A stretch of DNA of 64,000 nt from positions 62,001 to 126,000 of the forward strand of contig NZ_QMHN01000008.1 in assembly GCF_003313385.1 (NCBI RefSeq), read 5' to 3'. The translations under genes and the position numbers were made by a program. Below the pieces are notes generated by a model. That model had not been told where the DNA came from. It made no database searches and worked only from the letters and a program-made list of their open reading frames with translations. Each line of letters starts with the position of its first letter. The stretch's first letter is position 1. The stretch comes from Pedobacter chitinilyticus. Its GTDB lineage: Bacteria > Bacteroidota > Bacteroidia > Sphingobacteriales > Sphingobacteriaceae. Of this stretch, positions 9,168-17,981 are shown piece after piece.

Positions 9168-10028
9168 ATGAGACAACTCAAAATAACCCAATCCATTACC
9201 AACCGCGAAAGTCAATCGTTAGACAAATACTTGCATGAGATTGGAAAAGTAGATTTAATTACCGCAGAAGAAGAAGTAATTTTAGCCCGTAAGATTCGTG
9301 AGGGAGATCAAGCTGCTCTTGAAAGACTAACAAAAACCAACCTCCGTTTTGTGGTTTCGGTAGCTAAACAATATCAAAATCAAGGTTTAACCCTTGGCGA
9401 TTTAATCAACGAAGGTAACCTAGGCTTAATTAAAGCGGCAAAACGTTTCGATGAAACCAAAGGTTTTAAATTCATTTCATACGCTGTATGGTGGATTCGC
9501 CAATCAATTTTGCAGGCAATTGCCGAGCAAAGCCGTATTGTACGTTTACCTTTAAACCAGGTAGGTTCGTTAAGTAAAATCAGTAAAGCTTTCTCTAAAT
9601 TAGAGCAGGAATACGAGCGTGAACCTTCTCCAGAAGAATTGGCAGATATTTTAGAGACTACAGTTGATAAAATTTCAGATACTTTAAGTAACTCTGGCCG
9701 CCACGTTTCAATGGATGCGCCATTTGTTCAAGGCGAGGAAAACACACTTCTTGATGTATTAGAAAACCACGAACCTAATACTGATAGCAATTTGATCAAC
9801 GAATCACTTTCAGAAGAAATTAAGCGTTCATTATCTACACTTACAGAAAGAGAACGTGAGATTATCGTATTGTTCTTCGGCTTAAGCACCAACCACCCTC
9901 TTTCATTAGAAGAAATTGGTGAGAAATTCAATTTAACACGTGAGCGTGTACGTCAAATTAAAGACAAAGCGTTACAACGTTTACGTCACACTTCGAGAAG
10001 CAAAATTTTAAAATCGTACTTAGGTTAG
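9168..10028 (+). CDS. sigA: Primary RNA polymerase sigma factor, SigA/RpoD
   Basis: The housekeeping sigma-70 factor of 286 aa, the short form without region 1.1 that is characteristic of Bacteroidota. Region 1.2 is at about 17-50 (SLDKYLHEIGKV). Region 2 is at about 65-120, with core-binding and -10-recognition segments (DLINEGNLGLIKAAKRFD and FISYAVWWIRQSI). Region 3 spans 140-215. Region 4, with its helix-turn-helix LTRERVRQIKDKALQRLRH, is near 250-275. This factor recognises the TTTG/TAnnTTTG promoters noted elsewhere in the window. Confidence 0.97.
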   Translation: MRQLKITQSITNRESQSLDKYLHEIGKVDLITAEEEVILARKIREGDQAALERLTKTNLRFVVSVAKQYQNQGLTLGDLINEGNLGLIKAAKRFDETKGFKFISYAVWWIRQSILQAIAEQSRIVRLPLNQVGSLSKISKAFSKLEQEYEREPSPEELADILETTVDKISDTLSNSGRHVSMDAPFVQGEENTLLDVLENHEPNTDSNLINESLSEEIKRSLSTLTEREREIIVLFFGLSTNHPLSLEEIGEKFNLTRERVRQIKDKALQRLRHTSRSKILKSYLG

Positions 10029-10156
10029 CAAGCTACATAGTGTACTTTCAACACACTATAAAACAATATTTTACAAGAAAATAAAAACAGAAAAGATTGG
10101 GAAAGCACCCAATCTTTTTTACTTTTGCGGCATTTCTAACCAAAATAATTTCTTGT

Positions 10157-11605
10157 ATGTCTAATAAATATCAATCGGAGTTTCAAAACTGGATTGAAAA
10201 AGAAAAAAAAGCACTTGAGCTAATTAAGTGTGTAGGCCTTTTATGGTTCGATAGGTCTATCGAACTTGTACTTTTCCGCAAGCCCTTGTTTGATGTTGGC
10301 AGTAGTGAAATCCTTGCATACCATCAGTACGCCAAAGAAATTAGTGGGAAAGATATTTCTATCTATGAAACCCTGGAACTTGCCAACACCATCGCAAAAT
10401 CTAGCATCGCCCCTTCTCGTATCGATATTGGCAGATTAGCATCTGAATGGCTTGATGAGAGCAACAACCAATCGTCTATGCATGATTTTATTATCAGCAA
10501 ATTGGGAAGCCATATCGGCAAAGACAAAATCAATTTAAAGCCGAAGGACGTTGTTTTGTATGGTTTTGGGCGTATTGGACGTATTGCAGCCAGAGAATTG
10601 ATTGTACAAGCTGGTAAAGGCGAGCAATTGCGCTTAAGAGCAATCGTTACGCGTAGCTATAGTGATGAGGAATTGACCAAACGTGCAGAATTACTTCGTA
10701 CCGACTCGATACATGGTCCATTTAGCGGAACTATTGTGGAAGACCACGAGAACAAAGCATTAATCGTAAACGGGCAAACCATCTATTTAATTGAAGTGAA
10801 AAACCCTGAAGATGCCGATTATACTCAATATGGCATTAACGATGCGTTAGTGATTGATAATACGGGTGTATTTCGTGATAGAGATGGATTAGGCAGACAT
10901 TTAAAAGCCAAAGGTGTAAGTAAAGTATTATTAACCGCTCCTGCCAAAGGTGATATTCCAAATATTGTGACTGGTATTAATGATGCTGATTTTAACTTCA
11001 GCGAAGAAACCATTTTCTCGAATGCTTCTTGTACGACGAATGCTATTATTCCTGTACTAAAAATAGTGGAAGATAACTTTGGAATAGAAAAAGGTCATAT
11101 TGAAACGGTACACTCCTATACCAATGACCAAAACTTATTAGACAATTACCACAAAAAATATCGTAGGGGCCGTTCAGCAGCTTTAAACTTGGTGATTACC
11201 GAAACTGGCGCTGACAAAGCCGTTGCTAAAGTATTACCTCAACTAGCGGGCAAATTAACAGGAAATGCGGTTCGTGTACCTACTCCTAACGTTTCATTGG
11301 CCATTTTAAATCTATCATTAAATCAGGAAGTTACTAAAGATGTAGTGGAAAGCGTATTGAAACAAGCTTCTCTTTTCGGAGATCTTTCTGAACAATTGGA
11401 ATACTCTGTTTCCAATGAATTGGTAAGCACCGATTTAATTGGTAACAGCCACGCTTCTATTGTAGACGGACCTGCTACTATTATTTCTAAAGACGGCAAA
11501 TCTTTAGTGCTGTACGCTTGGTACGATAATGAGTACGGCTATACCCGTCAGGTGATCCGTTTAGCTAAGAAAATTGCTGGCGTAGTAAGGCTTACCTATT
11601 ATTAG
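10157..11605 (+). CDS. gap: Glyceraldehyde-3-phosphate dehydrogenase, long form
   Basis: A 482-aa NAD(P)-dependent enzyme of glycolysis or gluconeogenesis. The start is the ATG at 10157; an earlier in-frame start at 10097 lies too close to the sigA stop and adds an unlike sequence. About 130 residues of helical, charged extension precede the Rossmann motif YGFGRIGRIA near 135-144. The catalytic Cys292 is in SCTTNA, and the C-terminal WYDNEYGYTRQV is typical. The classical enzyme is about 335 aa; this extended form is known in Bacteroidota and some proteobacteria, often beside a classical copy elsewhere in the genome. The role of the extension is not evident from the sequence. Confidence 0.92.
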   Translation: MSNKYQSEFQNWIEKEKKALELIKCVGLLWFDRSIELVLFRKPLFDVGSSEILAYHQYAKEISGKDISIYETLELANTIAKSSIAPSRIDIGRLASEWLDESNNQSSMHDFIISKLGSHIGKDKINLKPKDVVLYGFGRIGRIAARELIVQAGKGEQLRLRAIVTRSYSDEELTKRAELLRTDSIHGPFSGTIVEDHENKALIVNGQTIYLIEVKNPEDADYTQYGINDALVIDNTGVFRDRDGLGRHLKAKGVSKVLLTAPAKGDIPNIVTGINDADFNFSEETIFSNASCTTNAIIPVLKIVEDNFGIEKGHIETVHSYTNDQNLLDNYHKKYRRGRSAALNLVITETGADKAVAKVLPQLAGKLTGNAVRVPTPNVSLAILNLSLNQEVTKDVVESVLKQASLFGDLSEQLEYSVSNELVSTDLIGNSHASIVDGPATIISKDGKSLVLYAWYDNEYGYTRQVIRLAKKIAGVVRLTYY

Positions 11606-11634
11606 TCATTTAACCAAACAAACTACTATATTGT

Positions 11635-11671
11635 GGCACATTCCTTAATGGATGTGCCCTTTTTATTTTTG
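11635..11671 (+). terminator. Terminator of gap
   Basis: The hairpin GGCACATTCC-TTAA-TGGATGTGCC, with one bulged base, is followed by TTTTTATTTTT. The T-rich tail contains TATTTTTG (11664-11671), which could also serve as a -7 element for the downstream phzF-like gene, but no -33 TTTG is correctly spaced. Confidence 0.7.
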
Positions 11672-11687
11672 TACATATTAAAGCTAA

Positions 11688-12485
11688 ATGAGTATCATGA
11701 TTAAACTTCCCATTTATCAAGTAGATGCCTTCACTAATCAGCTATTTGGAGGTAATCCAGCTGCAGTAGTTCCTTTAGATCAATGGATACCTGCCAGTGA
11801 AATGCAAAAAATCGCTGCAGAAAACAATATCTCTGAAACAGCTTTCTTTATTCCACAGGGTGATCATTACGAGCTACGCTGGTTTACGCCAACTTTTGAA
11901 ATAGATTTATGCGGTCATGCTACTTTGGCCACGGCTCATATCTTGTTTACAGAACTTAATTATGCAAAAGATGAAATCCATTTTCATACCTTAAAAGCTG
12001 GAACTTTAACCGTTACTCGAAAGGATGACTTGTATACCTTAGATTTCCCTGCTAGACCTGTTGCAGCATTTGAAGTTCCAGATGCGCTGATTGACGCCAT
12101 TGGCGGTAAAAAGCCCACAGAAGTCCTTAGAGCAAGAGATATCATGTTGGTGTATGAAAATGAAGAAGACATCAAACATTTAAAGCCTGACTTTTCTGCT
12201 TTGGCAAAAATTGATAAAGACGGCGTTTTAGTAACTGCAAAAGGTAATAATTGTGATTTCGTTTCGCGCTTCTTCATTCCTGCAGCAGGCATTAATGAAG
12301 ATCCAGTAACAGGTTCTACACATTGCAATCTCATCCCCTACTGGGCTGAAAAACTAGGTAAGAACCAATTACATGCGTTTCAAATTTCAGAAAGGAAAGG
12401 CGAGTTATGGTGTGAGTTAAAAGGCGATCGCGTATTGATGAGTGGTAATGCAGTGACCTACCTTAAAGGTGAAATATACATCTAA
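11688..12485 (+). CDS. PhzF family isomerase
   Basis: A 265-aa protein of the PhzF / diaminopimelate-epimerase-like fold, a two-lobed isomerase. The N-terminal signature is YQVDAFTNQLFGGNPAAVV, the catalytic Glu is residue 50 (NNISETAFF), and the second-lobe motifs CGHATLA and DPVTGSTHC follow. Known members isomerise dihydro-hydroxyanthranilate, but stand-alone homologues mostly have unknown substrates, and no phenazine genes are nearby. A second ATG at 11697 (MIKLPIYQV) could equally be the start. Confidence 0.88.
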   Translation: MSIMIKLPIYQVDAFTNQLFGGNPAAVVPLDQWIPASEMQKIAAENNISETAFFIPQGDHYELRWFTPTFEIDLCGHATLATAHILFTELNYAKDEIHFHTLKAGTLTVTRKDDLYTLDFPARPVAAFEVPDALIDAIGGKKPTEVLRARDIMLVYENEEDIKHLKPDFSALAKIDKDGVLVTAKGNNCDFVSRFFIPAAGINEDPVTGSTHCNLIPYWAEKLGKNQLHAFQISERKGELWCELKGDRVLMSGNAVTYLKGEIYI

Positions 12486-12487
12486 AA

Positions 12488-12535
12488 AAATCGAGGCAAT
12501 CGGGAAGAGCTTTCTCAATTGCCTCGATTTTTTTT
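12488..12535. terminator. Bidirectional terminator between convergent genes
   Basis: A 12-bp stem (AAATCGAGGCAA at 12488-12499, complement at 12519-12530) is flanked by A7 on the left and T9 on the right. It lies between the phzF-like gene and the convergent aldo/keto reductase and can serve both. Confidence 0.85.
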
Positions 12536-12549
12536 TGCGACCTTCGAAA

Positions 12550-13533
12550 TTAAAAATCTGCCAACTTAGGCTTATTCGCTACAATTCCCTCAATCTCTTT
12601 AAGCACATCTTCCGTTAACAAAGGTAACACTTCCAACACCTGAAGATTTTCCTGCAATTGCGGCACTTTAGAAGCACCCAAAATTACCGTACTTACGTTT
12701 GGATTTTTCAAACACCAAGCAATGGACAGTTTTGCTAAAGAAACTTCCAATTGATTAGCTAGTCGTTGTAACTTCTCCGCTTTTTCCATTCTATCGGCAG
12801 CCAAAGTTCTATCCTTAAGCCATTCTAAACCTGCCATTCCTAACCTAGTACCTTCTACCCCACTATTGGTGTATTTTCCAGACAAAATACCAGAAGCTAA
12901 AGGCGACCAAATGGTAGTGCCTAAGCCATGGTTGTTAAATAAGTGCAAGTATTCATTCTCGAGCTTATTACGCTCAAACAAATTATACTGCGGCTGCTCC
13001 ATAGTAGGACCAATCAAATTGTATTGTTTTGCAACGGCAATAGCCTCCATGATTTCAGCAGCACTCCATTCTGAGGTTCCCCAATATAAAATTTTACCTT
13101 GCTGCAAAAGCGTATTCATTGCCAAAACAGTTTCTTCAATAGGCGTATTTTTATCAGGGCGATGGCAGAAATACAAATCCAAGTAATCTATCTGTAAACG
13201 CTTTAATGCAGCATTACAAGCTTCGATGACATGTTTACGGGACAAGCCTATTCTATTAGGGCCTTTGTTTTCTGTACCGAAAAAAACCTTGCTTGAAACC
13301 ACGAACGATTCGCGGTCCCAGCCTTTGCTTTTAAGGATATTTCCCATTACAATTTCTGATTTACCTTCCGCATAACCTTCTGCATTGTCAAAGAAATTAA
13401 CACCTGCATCATAAGCAACGCCCATCAGTTCATCAGCTACTTTATCACTAATTTGGTTGCCAAAAGTTAACCAGCTACCAAATGAAAGGGCACTTACCTG
13501 TAACCCTGATTTTCCTAGTCTTCTATATTCCAT
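12550..13533 (-). CDS. Aldo/keto reductase
   Basis: A 327-aa NADPH-dependent oxidoreductase of the (beta/alpha)8 aldo/keto reductase superfamily, resembling the AKR6 / potassium-channel beta-subunit branch (N-terminus MEYRRLGKSGLQVS). The catalytic tetrad can be read as Asp49, Tyr54, Lys82 and His124 (FDNAEGYAEG, SSKVFF, YFCHRPD). The cofactor-binding end has TVILGASKVPQLQENL near 290-305. The substrate is unknown. It is a single gene, convergent with the phzF-like gene and divergent from the M28 peptidase. Confidence 0.92.
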   Translation of the reverse strand: MEYRRLGKSGLQVSALSFGSWLTFGNQISDKVADELMGVAYDAGVNFFDNAEGYAEGKSEIVMGNILKSKGWDRESFVVSSKVFFGTENKGPNRIGLSRKHVIEACNAALKRLQIDYLDLYFCHRPDKNTPIEETVLAMNTLLQQGKILYWGTSEWSAAEIMEAIAVAKQYNLIGPTMEQPQYNLFERNKLENEYLHLFNNHGLGTTIWSPLASGILSGKYTNSGVEGTRLGMAGLEWLKDRTLAADRMEKAEKLQRLANQLEVSLAKLSIAWCLKNPNVSTVILGASKVPQLQENLQVLEVLPLLTEDVLKEIEGIVANKPKLADF

Positions 13534-13657
13534 GATATGAAAATTTGATGTGGCAATTTAGAAAGTTATCAGCACAGCGCAACTCACCTCCTAATGATTT
13601 TACAAAAACAAAACTTTTTTGTTAGATATTCATAACTTTAAGCTTCAAAGAAAATTT

Positions 13658-14593
13658 ATGAAAAGATTATTATTGATGATACCGCTGGCGCTTCAATTAG
13701 GGTGTGGTTCGGTGAAGGAAACAAAAACGGTAAACAGTCAGCTATTAAAGGATGTGGAAATTTTATCCTCTGATGAATATGAGGGACGTAAATCAGGTAC
13801 TAAAGGCAGTGAAATGTCAAGAGCTTATTTGACTAAACGTTTAAAAGAAATTGGTGTGGCTCCCCTATCCTCGTTAGGAGCGTATGAACAAAACTTTGAG
13901 ATTAAAGGAAGAAACAGCATAACCAAAGGAGTTAATCTAGTTTCCTATATAAAAGGTAAAACCGATGACGTGATTGTAATTTCTGCGCACTACGATCATA
14001 TTGGCGTGATCAAAAATGAAGTTTACAATGGCGCTGATGACAATGCTTCAGGTGTTGGAGCTTTATTAAGCTTTGCCAAATACTTTAAAGAGCACCAACC
14101 TAATAACACTTTGATTTTTGCATTATTTGATGCAGAAGAAATGGGACTTCAAGGCGCAAAAGCATTTGTGGCCACCCCTCCAGTGGCGTTAGATAAAATA
14201 AAATTGAACATCAACATGGATATGATTAGCCATAACCATAAAGGTGAGTTGTATGCTGTTGGAACGTTCAAATATCCTCAATTAAAGAAGTATTTGATTA
14301 CCACTAATCCTAATGTCAAACTGATGTTGGGCCATGACGACCCTAAACTTGGCCATGATGACTGGACCAATCAAAGTGATCAAGGAGCATTTAATGCCAA
14401 GAACATTCCTTTTATCTACTTTGGCGTGGAAGACCATCCTGACTACCACAAAGCAACTGATGAATTTAAAAACATCAATAAGGAATTTTATGTGAATGCG
14501 GTGAGCGTTATCCAGGAAGTGATTTTGAACATCGATAAGCAGAGAGATATCCAAGCCATTTTCAAGGAGAACCTCCAAATGAAAAAGCAATAA
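13658..14593 (+). CDS. M28 family zinc aminopeptidase, lipoprotein
   Basis: A 311-aa peptidase from the ATG at 13658, where MKRLLLMIPLALQLGC forms a lipoprotein signal; the earlier in-frame codon at 13619 is TTG and leaves the signal internal. Metal ligands of clan MH are visible: His and Asp in SAHYDHIG, Asp in NGADDNASG, the Glu pair in FDAEEMGLQGA, and the last His in VEDHPDYHKATDE. A C-terminal charged tail follows. Such enzymes release N-terminal residues from peptides in the periplasm. The gene is monocistronic with a strong terminator. Confidence 0.9.
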   Translation: MKRLLLMIPLALQLGCGSVKETKTVNSQLLKDVEILSSDEYEGRKSGTKGSEMSRAYLTKRLKEIGVAPLSSLGAYEQNFEIKGRNSITKGVNLVSYIKGKTDDVIVISAHYDHIGVIKNEVYNGADDNASGVGALLSFAKYFKEHQPNNTLIFALFDAEEMGLQGAKAFVATPPVALDKIKLNINMDMISHNHKGELYAVGTFKYPQLKKYLITTNPNVKLMLGHDDPKLGHDDWTNQSDQGAFNAKNIPFIYFGVEDHPDYHKATDEFKNINKEFYVNAVSVIQEVILNIDKQRDIQAIFKENLQMKKQ

Positions 14594-14597
14594 AAAC

Positions 14598-14632
14598 AAA
14601 AAATCCCAACCTTGAGCGTTGGGATTTTTTGT
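14598..14632. terminator. Bidirectional terminator between convergent genes
   Basis: A 13-bp perfect stem (AAAAAATCCCAAC at 14598-14610 and its complement at 14618-14630) with a 7-nt loop. It serves the M28 gene and the convergent small gene whose stop lies at 14632. Confidence 0.85.
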
Positions 14633-14898
14633 TAGAAATCTATATCGACTATTGATTTAATTGGCACATGGACGTTGTTTTTCAATTGTAGATATTTCTC
14701 GGTAACTGACCATACGGTTGTACTCACTTTTTTGACACCATGCTTAGTGTTAAAAGCAATGTCCGCTTTAGACTTGAACTCATTGCCTAACCTCTGCACG
14801 GAGGAAAGTTTAGACAACAACTCTTCAGACAACTGTATATCTGCAGGCAAAAATTCGGTTACGTCGATCTCTTCTTTTTCAATTAGTTCCCCTATCAT
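14632..14898 (-). CDS. Small hypothetical protein
   Basis: An 88-aa soluble, acidic protein from the ATG at 14898. An upstream TTG at 14925 would add nine residues but is the less likely start. The sequence starts MIGELIEKEEIDVTEF and has a charged, helical centre (SEELLSKLSSVQRLGNEFK) and a C-terminal part with alternating hydrophobics. No family is recognised. It has its own downstream terminator shared with the M28 gene, which supports that it is expressed. Confidence 0.6.
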   Translation of the reverse strand: MIGELIEKEEIDVTEFLPADIQLSEELLSKLSSVQRLGNEFKSKADIAFNTKHGVKKVSTTVWSVTEKYLQLKNNVHVPIKSIVDIDF

Positions 14899-15003
14899 AA
14901 GTATTTCAATTTTATGTGTAAACAAGCTTAACGATTTTTTACAAGAAAGACAATTTTGCTTCTTAATTTTTAAGCAATATTTTGTAAAAATTTTGAATAC
15001 AAA

Positions 15004-15030
15004 AAAAAGGCCGCAACAGCGGCCTTTAGC
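15004..15030 (-). terminator. Terminator of the S41 peptidase gene
   Basis: A 9-bp stem (AAAGGCCGC at 15006-15014, complement at 15019-15027) with an AACA loop. On the minus strand it is followed by eight T. It lies 20 nt beyond the S41 stop. Confidence 0.85.
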
Positions 15031-15049
15031 ATATTTTAACAGTTTTTTA

Positions 15050-16726
15050 CTAATTTTTAAGCTTAAGTCGGTTTTCTACCATACCAACAAAACTATCATT
15101 CTTAACAGGCTTCATCTTTTCTACATCTTTCAAGTTAAAAACATTTCCATTAACACTCATAGTACTAGCTACTTTAGCAGAATTCGTAACTGTAGTACCA
15201 GGAGCTAATATTTTAAGTGCTCCTGCTAAATAGGCTTCATTTACATCTCCAAAATCATATCTCACATCATCCCAAAATGCTCCCGACGGATCTGCATCTT
15301 CATCATAACCTGTTTCTGGTTTAATTCCATCATAATAGCCTCCTTGCCCTAATGAATTCTTTGTTTCAAACAAAGAAAAATAAACTTCATACCTATTTTC
15401 AATGGTAATAGGGAAAAAACCAATAGGTTTACCATAAGTAGTAGCACCAATAACTTTCACTCCTATGTAAGGTTTTAACGAGTTTATAACCAGCTCGCTA
15501 GCCGACGCTGTATTTTTAGTCACCAAAAAAACCACATTTTGCACGGAATTTAAGCCTCCCTTTTTCGAAAACGTAGTGGTGTTATTAGCTACTGAATATG
15601 GATTGGCTATATAATCAAAATAGGTAACTATATTTCCATTTTGATACTGAACATTTCCACTAGCATTTAAAAGAGGTTGATTCTTAAGGATCGTTGCCTT
15701 ATTGTTTTGCATCGTAGCGTTATAATGTTCCGTAAACATAACCTTACCATTATTGGAAGTAGAGGCTATTAAATTTATAAGATATTCTGCCGTTTCGATG
15801 TATCCTCCTCCATTATACCTAAGGTCAACAACTAAATCCGTAATACCCTGATTTTGAAAATCATTAAATACGGCGTCCAAATTAACATCAGAAGGTGTTC
15901 TTCCAGATACTGTTAATTTTGAAAATCTTGCAAAAGCAAAGTATCCAATTTTTTTAGATCCTGCTGTAATTACTTTCTGTTTGTAAATAGGGCTACTTTT
16001 ATAAGATCTTTTTGTTAATGATTTTGTAAGTGTTGTGGCGCCAATAAATGTACGAGCTTCTATGTTTACAACAGAACCAGCTAATGCAGAATTTAAGGTC
16101 GACAAGTCATTTTCATAGTTTGCACCCACTGTATTGCCATTCAATTTAGTAATGATCATCCCTCTTCTAAATCCAGCTTCGTCAGCAGGTGAACCGTTAT
16201 ACACCGCAGTTACAAATAAGTAGTAAGCTCGAGTAGTTTCATTGGTGATATAGGCTATTAATCTTAATCCTATATCATTTCCATTGCCTTCCAAATCAAC
16301 TGCCATAGACTTATCCATTACTACAGCCGTTGGATTTTTAGTGGTCTTATCAGATACATAAGAATACTTAGGAGAGTTTTGATAAACATTACCAATCTTG
16401 TATACATCATACTTCGACGTAGAATATCCTGCGATACCAAATATAAGGCTATTAAATTTGGCTAAGTCACTACTTCCAGAAGTATATTTTCTTGGATTAA
16501 AAACCTTATATGTTGGTAACTGATCATTCCAAAAATATAATTGCTTAGCATATAAAAAAATTGAATCTTGCGACAATTCAAATCTATTTGTAGTTACAGG
16601 AGGTATTTCGTCTTCAGGCTTAGTTTCTTCCTGTGTTGTAGGCTTAGGATCGACTTTATTTTTTTTACAAGCAGTTACAGCCAACATTGATACCATAAAT
16701 AGCATCAAAAAATATTTTTTGTTCAT
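15050..16726 (-). CDS. S41 family C-terminal processing peptidase, lipoprotein
   Basis: A 558-aa serine protease. The N-terminal lipoprotein signal ends at VTAC. A PDZ-like region lies at about 170-225 (LFVTAVYNGSPADEAGFRRGMIITKLNG), followed by the tail-protease core: VVDLRYNGGGYIETAEYL near 295-312, the catalytic Ser in KNTASASELV near 405, and the Lys in TYGKPIGFF near 432. The family cleaves C-terminal tails of envelope proteins with a Ser/Lys dyad. It is a single gene with its own terminator. Confidence 0.9.
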   Translation of the reverse strand: MNKKYFLMLFMVSMLAVTACKKNKVDPKPTTQEETKPEDEIPPVTTNRFELSQDSIFLYAKQLYFWNDQLPTYKVFNPRKYTSGSSDLAKFNSLIFGIAGYSTSKYDVYKIGNVYQNSPKYSYVSDKTTKNPTAVVMDKSMAVDLEGNGNDIGLRLIAYITNETTRAYYLFVTAVYNGSPADEAGFRRGMIITKLNGNTVGANYENDLSTLNSALAGSVVNIEARTFIGATTLTKSLTKRSYKSSPIYKQKVITAGSKKIGYFAFARFSKLTVSGRTPSDVNLDAVFNDFQNQGITDLVVDLRYNGGGYIETAEYLINLIASTSNNGKVMFTEHYNATMQNNKATILKNQPLLNASGNVQYQNGNIVTYFDYIANPYSVANNTTTFSKKGGLNSVQNVVFLVTKNTASASELVINSLKPYIGVKVIGATTYGKPIGFFPITIENRYEVYFSLFETKNSLGQGGYYDGIKPETGYDEDADPSGAFWDDVRYDFGDVNEAYLAGALKILAPGTTVTNSAKVASTMSVNGNVFNLKDVEKMKPVKNDSFVGMVENRLKLKN

Positions 16727-16766
16727 GTTTAATAATTAATAAGCACTCTAATTAACGAAATATTTT

Positions 16767-17372
16767 TTACAATATTTCTGTTACAGAGAAACTTTGTAAA
16801 CTAGAATCTACGAAGTTACTTTCAGATTGGTTTTTGGAAACAAAGATGGTAACCTCATCTTTAACAAGACTTTGCTCCTCCAACAACCCTGAGATGGTAT
16901 TCGTGACTGAATGATCATACTCTGCCGTGAAATAAACCTTCAGGTAATCTTGTAATCCGTTCCACTCTATTTGCTTGATTTTATTGATCGCTTCTGCAGG
17001 ATTTCCATCCACTAGTATAAAAATGCGCAGTCTTTCCACCACGGCCTCTTGCAGGAGATCCAATACTCCTTGAAAAAGCAACAGTTTTAGAGGCAGTCGA
17101 GCGGTTTCGAAAAGCAGGTTAAAGTTATGATCGTATTTATCAGGAATATTAAACTTGGCAGCAGTTTTAGCAAAAACCTCTTTTTCTCCACTTTGTAGAT
17201 ATTCCTTACTCATGAAATCAACAATAGCCTTCGCGTCAATTTGCTCAGAATACGCCATAAACTCCGAGAAGAGATAGTAAACTTGCAGTAAGTAATCCTT
17301 TTTAGGGTACAAAGCATCATCCAACGTAATGATCAATGCTTTTTTATTGGATAGATATTTTTCTAAAGACAT
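16767..17372 (-). CDS. HAD-like protein lacking the catalytic nucleophile
   Basis: A 201-aa protein with the N-terminal shape of a haloacid dehalogenase-like hydrolase, but motif I reads T16-L-D-D-A-L-Y-P where the family has D-x-D-x-T: the nucleophilic Asp is Thr16, while the second Asp (D18) is kept. Motif II appears as ILVDGNPAEAI, with Asp in place of the usual Thr or Ser. The protein is therefore probably not a phosphatase and may have a binding or regulatory role. It lies 39 nt downstream of the pre-ATP-grasp-like gene on the same strand, so the two may act together. Confidence 0.65.
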   Translation of the reverse strand: MSLEKYLSNKKALIITLDDALYPKKDYLLQVYYLFSEFMAYSEQIDAKAIVDFMSKEYLQSGEKEVFAKTAAKFNIPDKYDHNFNLLFETARLPLKLLLFQGVLDLLQEAVVERLRIFILVDGNPAEAINKIKQIEWNGLQDYLKVYFTAEYDHSVTNTISGLLEEQSLVKDEVTIFVSKNQSESNFVDSSLQSFSVTEIL

Positions 17373-17411
17373 GCTAAAAAGTGAAAAGTGAAAAATTAAA
17401 AGTCAAAAAGC

Positions 17412-17882
17412 CTACTTAGGATCGGCAATTGAAATTAACGCAAAGCTACCTGTTTCAACATCAAAAGAATATACACCATTTAAGTCACTACTATTTTCTA
17501 CTGGAATGGCGGCAGAAGTGTAAATCATTTCTCCCAAATCAAAAACACACCAATTTGTAAATTTAGTTGAACTTAAAAGAGGATTCTCGGGCACCAAAAC
17601 CTTCAAACCAAATTCTTCGAACAATAGCAAAGATTTTGAAACGGCTTTGATCTCCGCCTCGTATAAAGGCAGCAATACCTCAACGCCATAATCCAAACAT
17701 TTAGTGAGCAAATTATGCGCTAAAACTTCGGCATTCCATGGTCCCAGGCTGGCAAATTCGTAAGTATTAACTTTTATTGAAGGAGCATCGCCATAATCGC
17801 CTAGAATGATCGATGCTTGATCGAAGGCCTTAATCAATTTTAATGCAGTGGCCGTTTTGCCTCCAGTAATAAGTATTTTCAA
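17412..17882 (-). CDS. Pre-ATP-grasp-like protein (TTG start)
   Basis: A 156-aa protein beginning MKILITGGKTATALKLIKAF, the nucleotide-binding-like opening of pre-ATP-grasp domains, followed by GDYG and an EVLLPLYEAEIKAVSKS stretch typical of their second and third strands. The ATP-grasp catalytic domain that normally follows is missing, so this is either a stand-alone domain or a shortened protein. The only possible start is TTG at 17882, because an in-frame TAA lies two codons upstream and the next Met is far inside the fold. Function unknown; it is paired with the HAD-like gene. Confidence 0.6.
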   Translation of the reverse strand: MKILITGGKTATALKLIKAFDQASIILGDYGDAPSIKVNTYEFASLGPWNAEVLAHNLLTKCLDYGVEVLLPLYEAEIKAVSKSLLLFEEFGLKVLVPENPLLSSTKFTNWCVFDLGEMIYTSAAIPVENSSDLNGVYSFDVETGSFALISIADPK

Positions 17883-17981
17883 AATTTATATAATTGGTTA
17901 ATTGATGATTTGTTTAACTGGTTAACTGAAGTTGCGAATTGCCTTATATTTTACAGTTAAACAATTCATCGGTTTATACGG
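17883..17981. repeat. Gap with GGTTAATT / GTTAAAC repeats
   Basis: The 99-bp gap between the ABC ATPase gene and the pre-ATP-grasp gene is built from short related words (GGTTAATTG, GGTTAACTG, CAGTTAAAC, CGGTTAAAC), the same low-complexity family as at 6393-6566. No promoter or terminator is clear. Confidence 0.4.

Noticed and set aside
11664..11671. TATTTTTG as promoter of the phzF-like gene
   Set aside because: It is within the gap terminator T-run and the nearest upstream TTG is 30 nt away, outside the usual 19-21 spacing.
14632..15208. Plus-strand 177-codon frame at 14675-15208
   Set aside because: It runs antisense through the small gene, a terminator and the end of the S41 gene, and it has a Ser/Asn/Phe-rich shadow composition.
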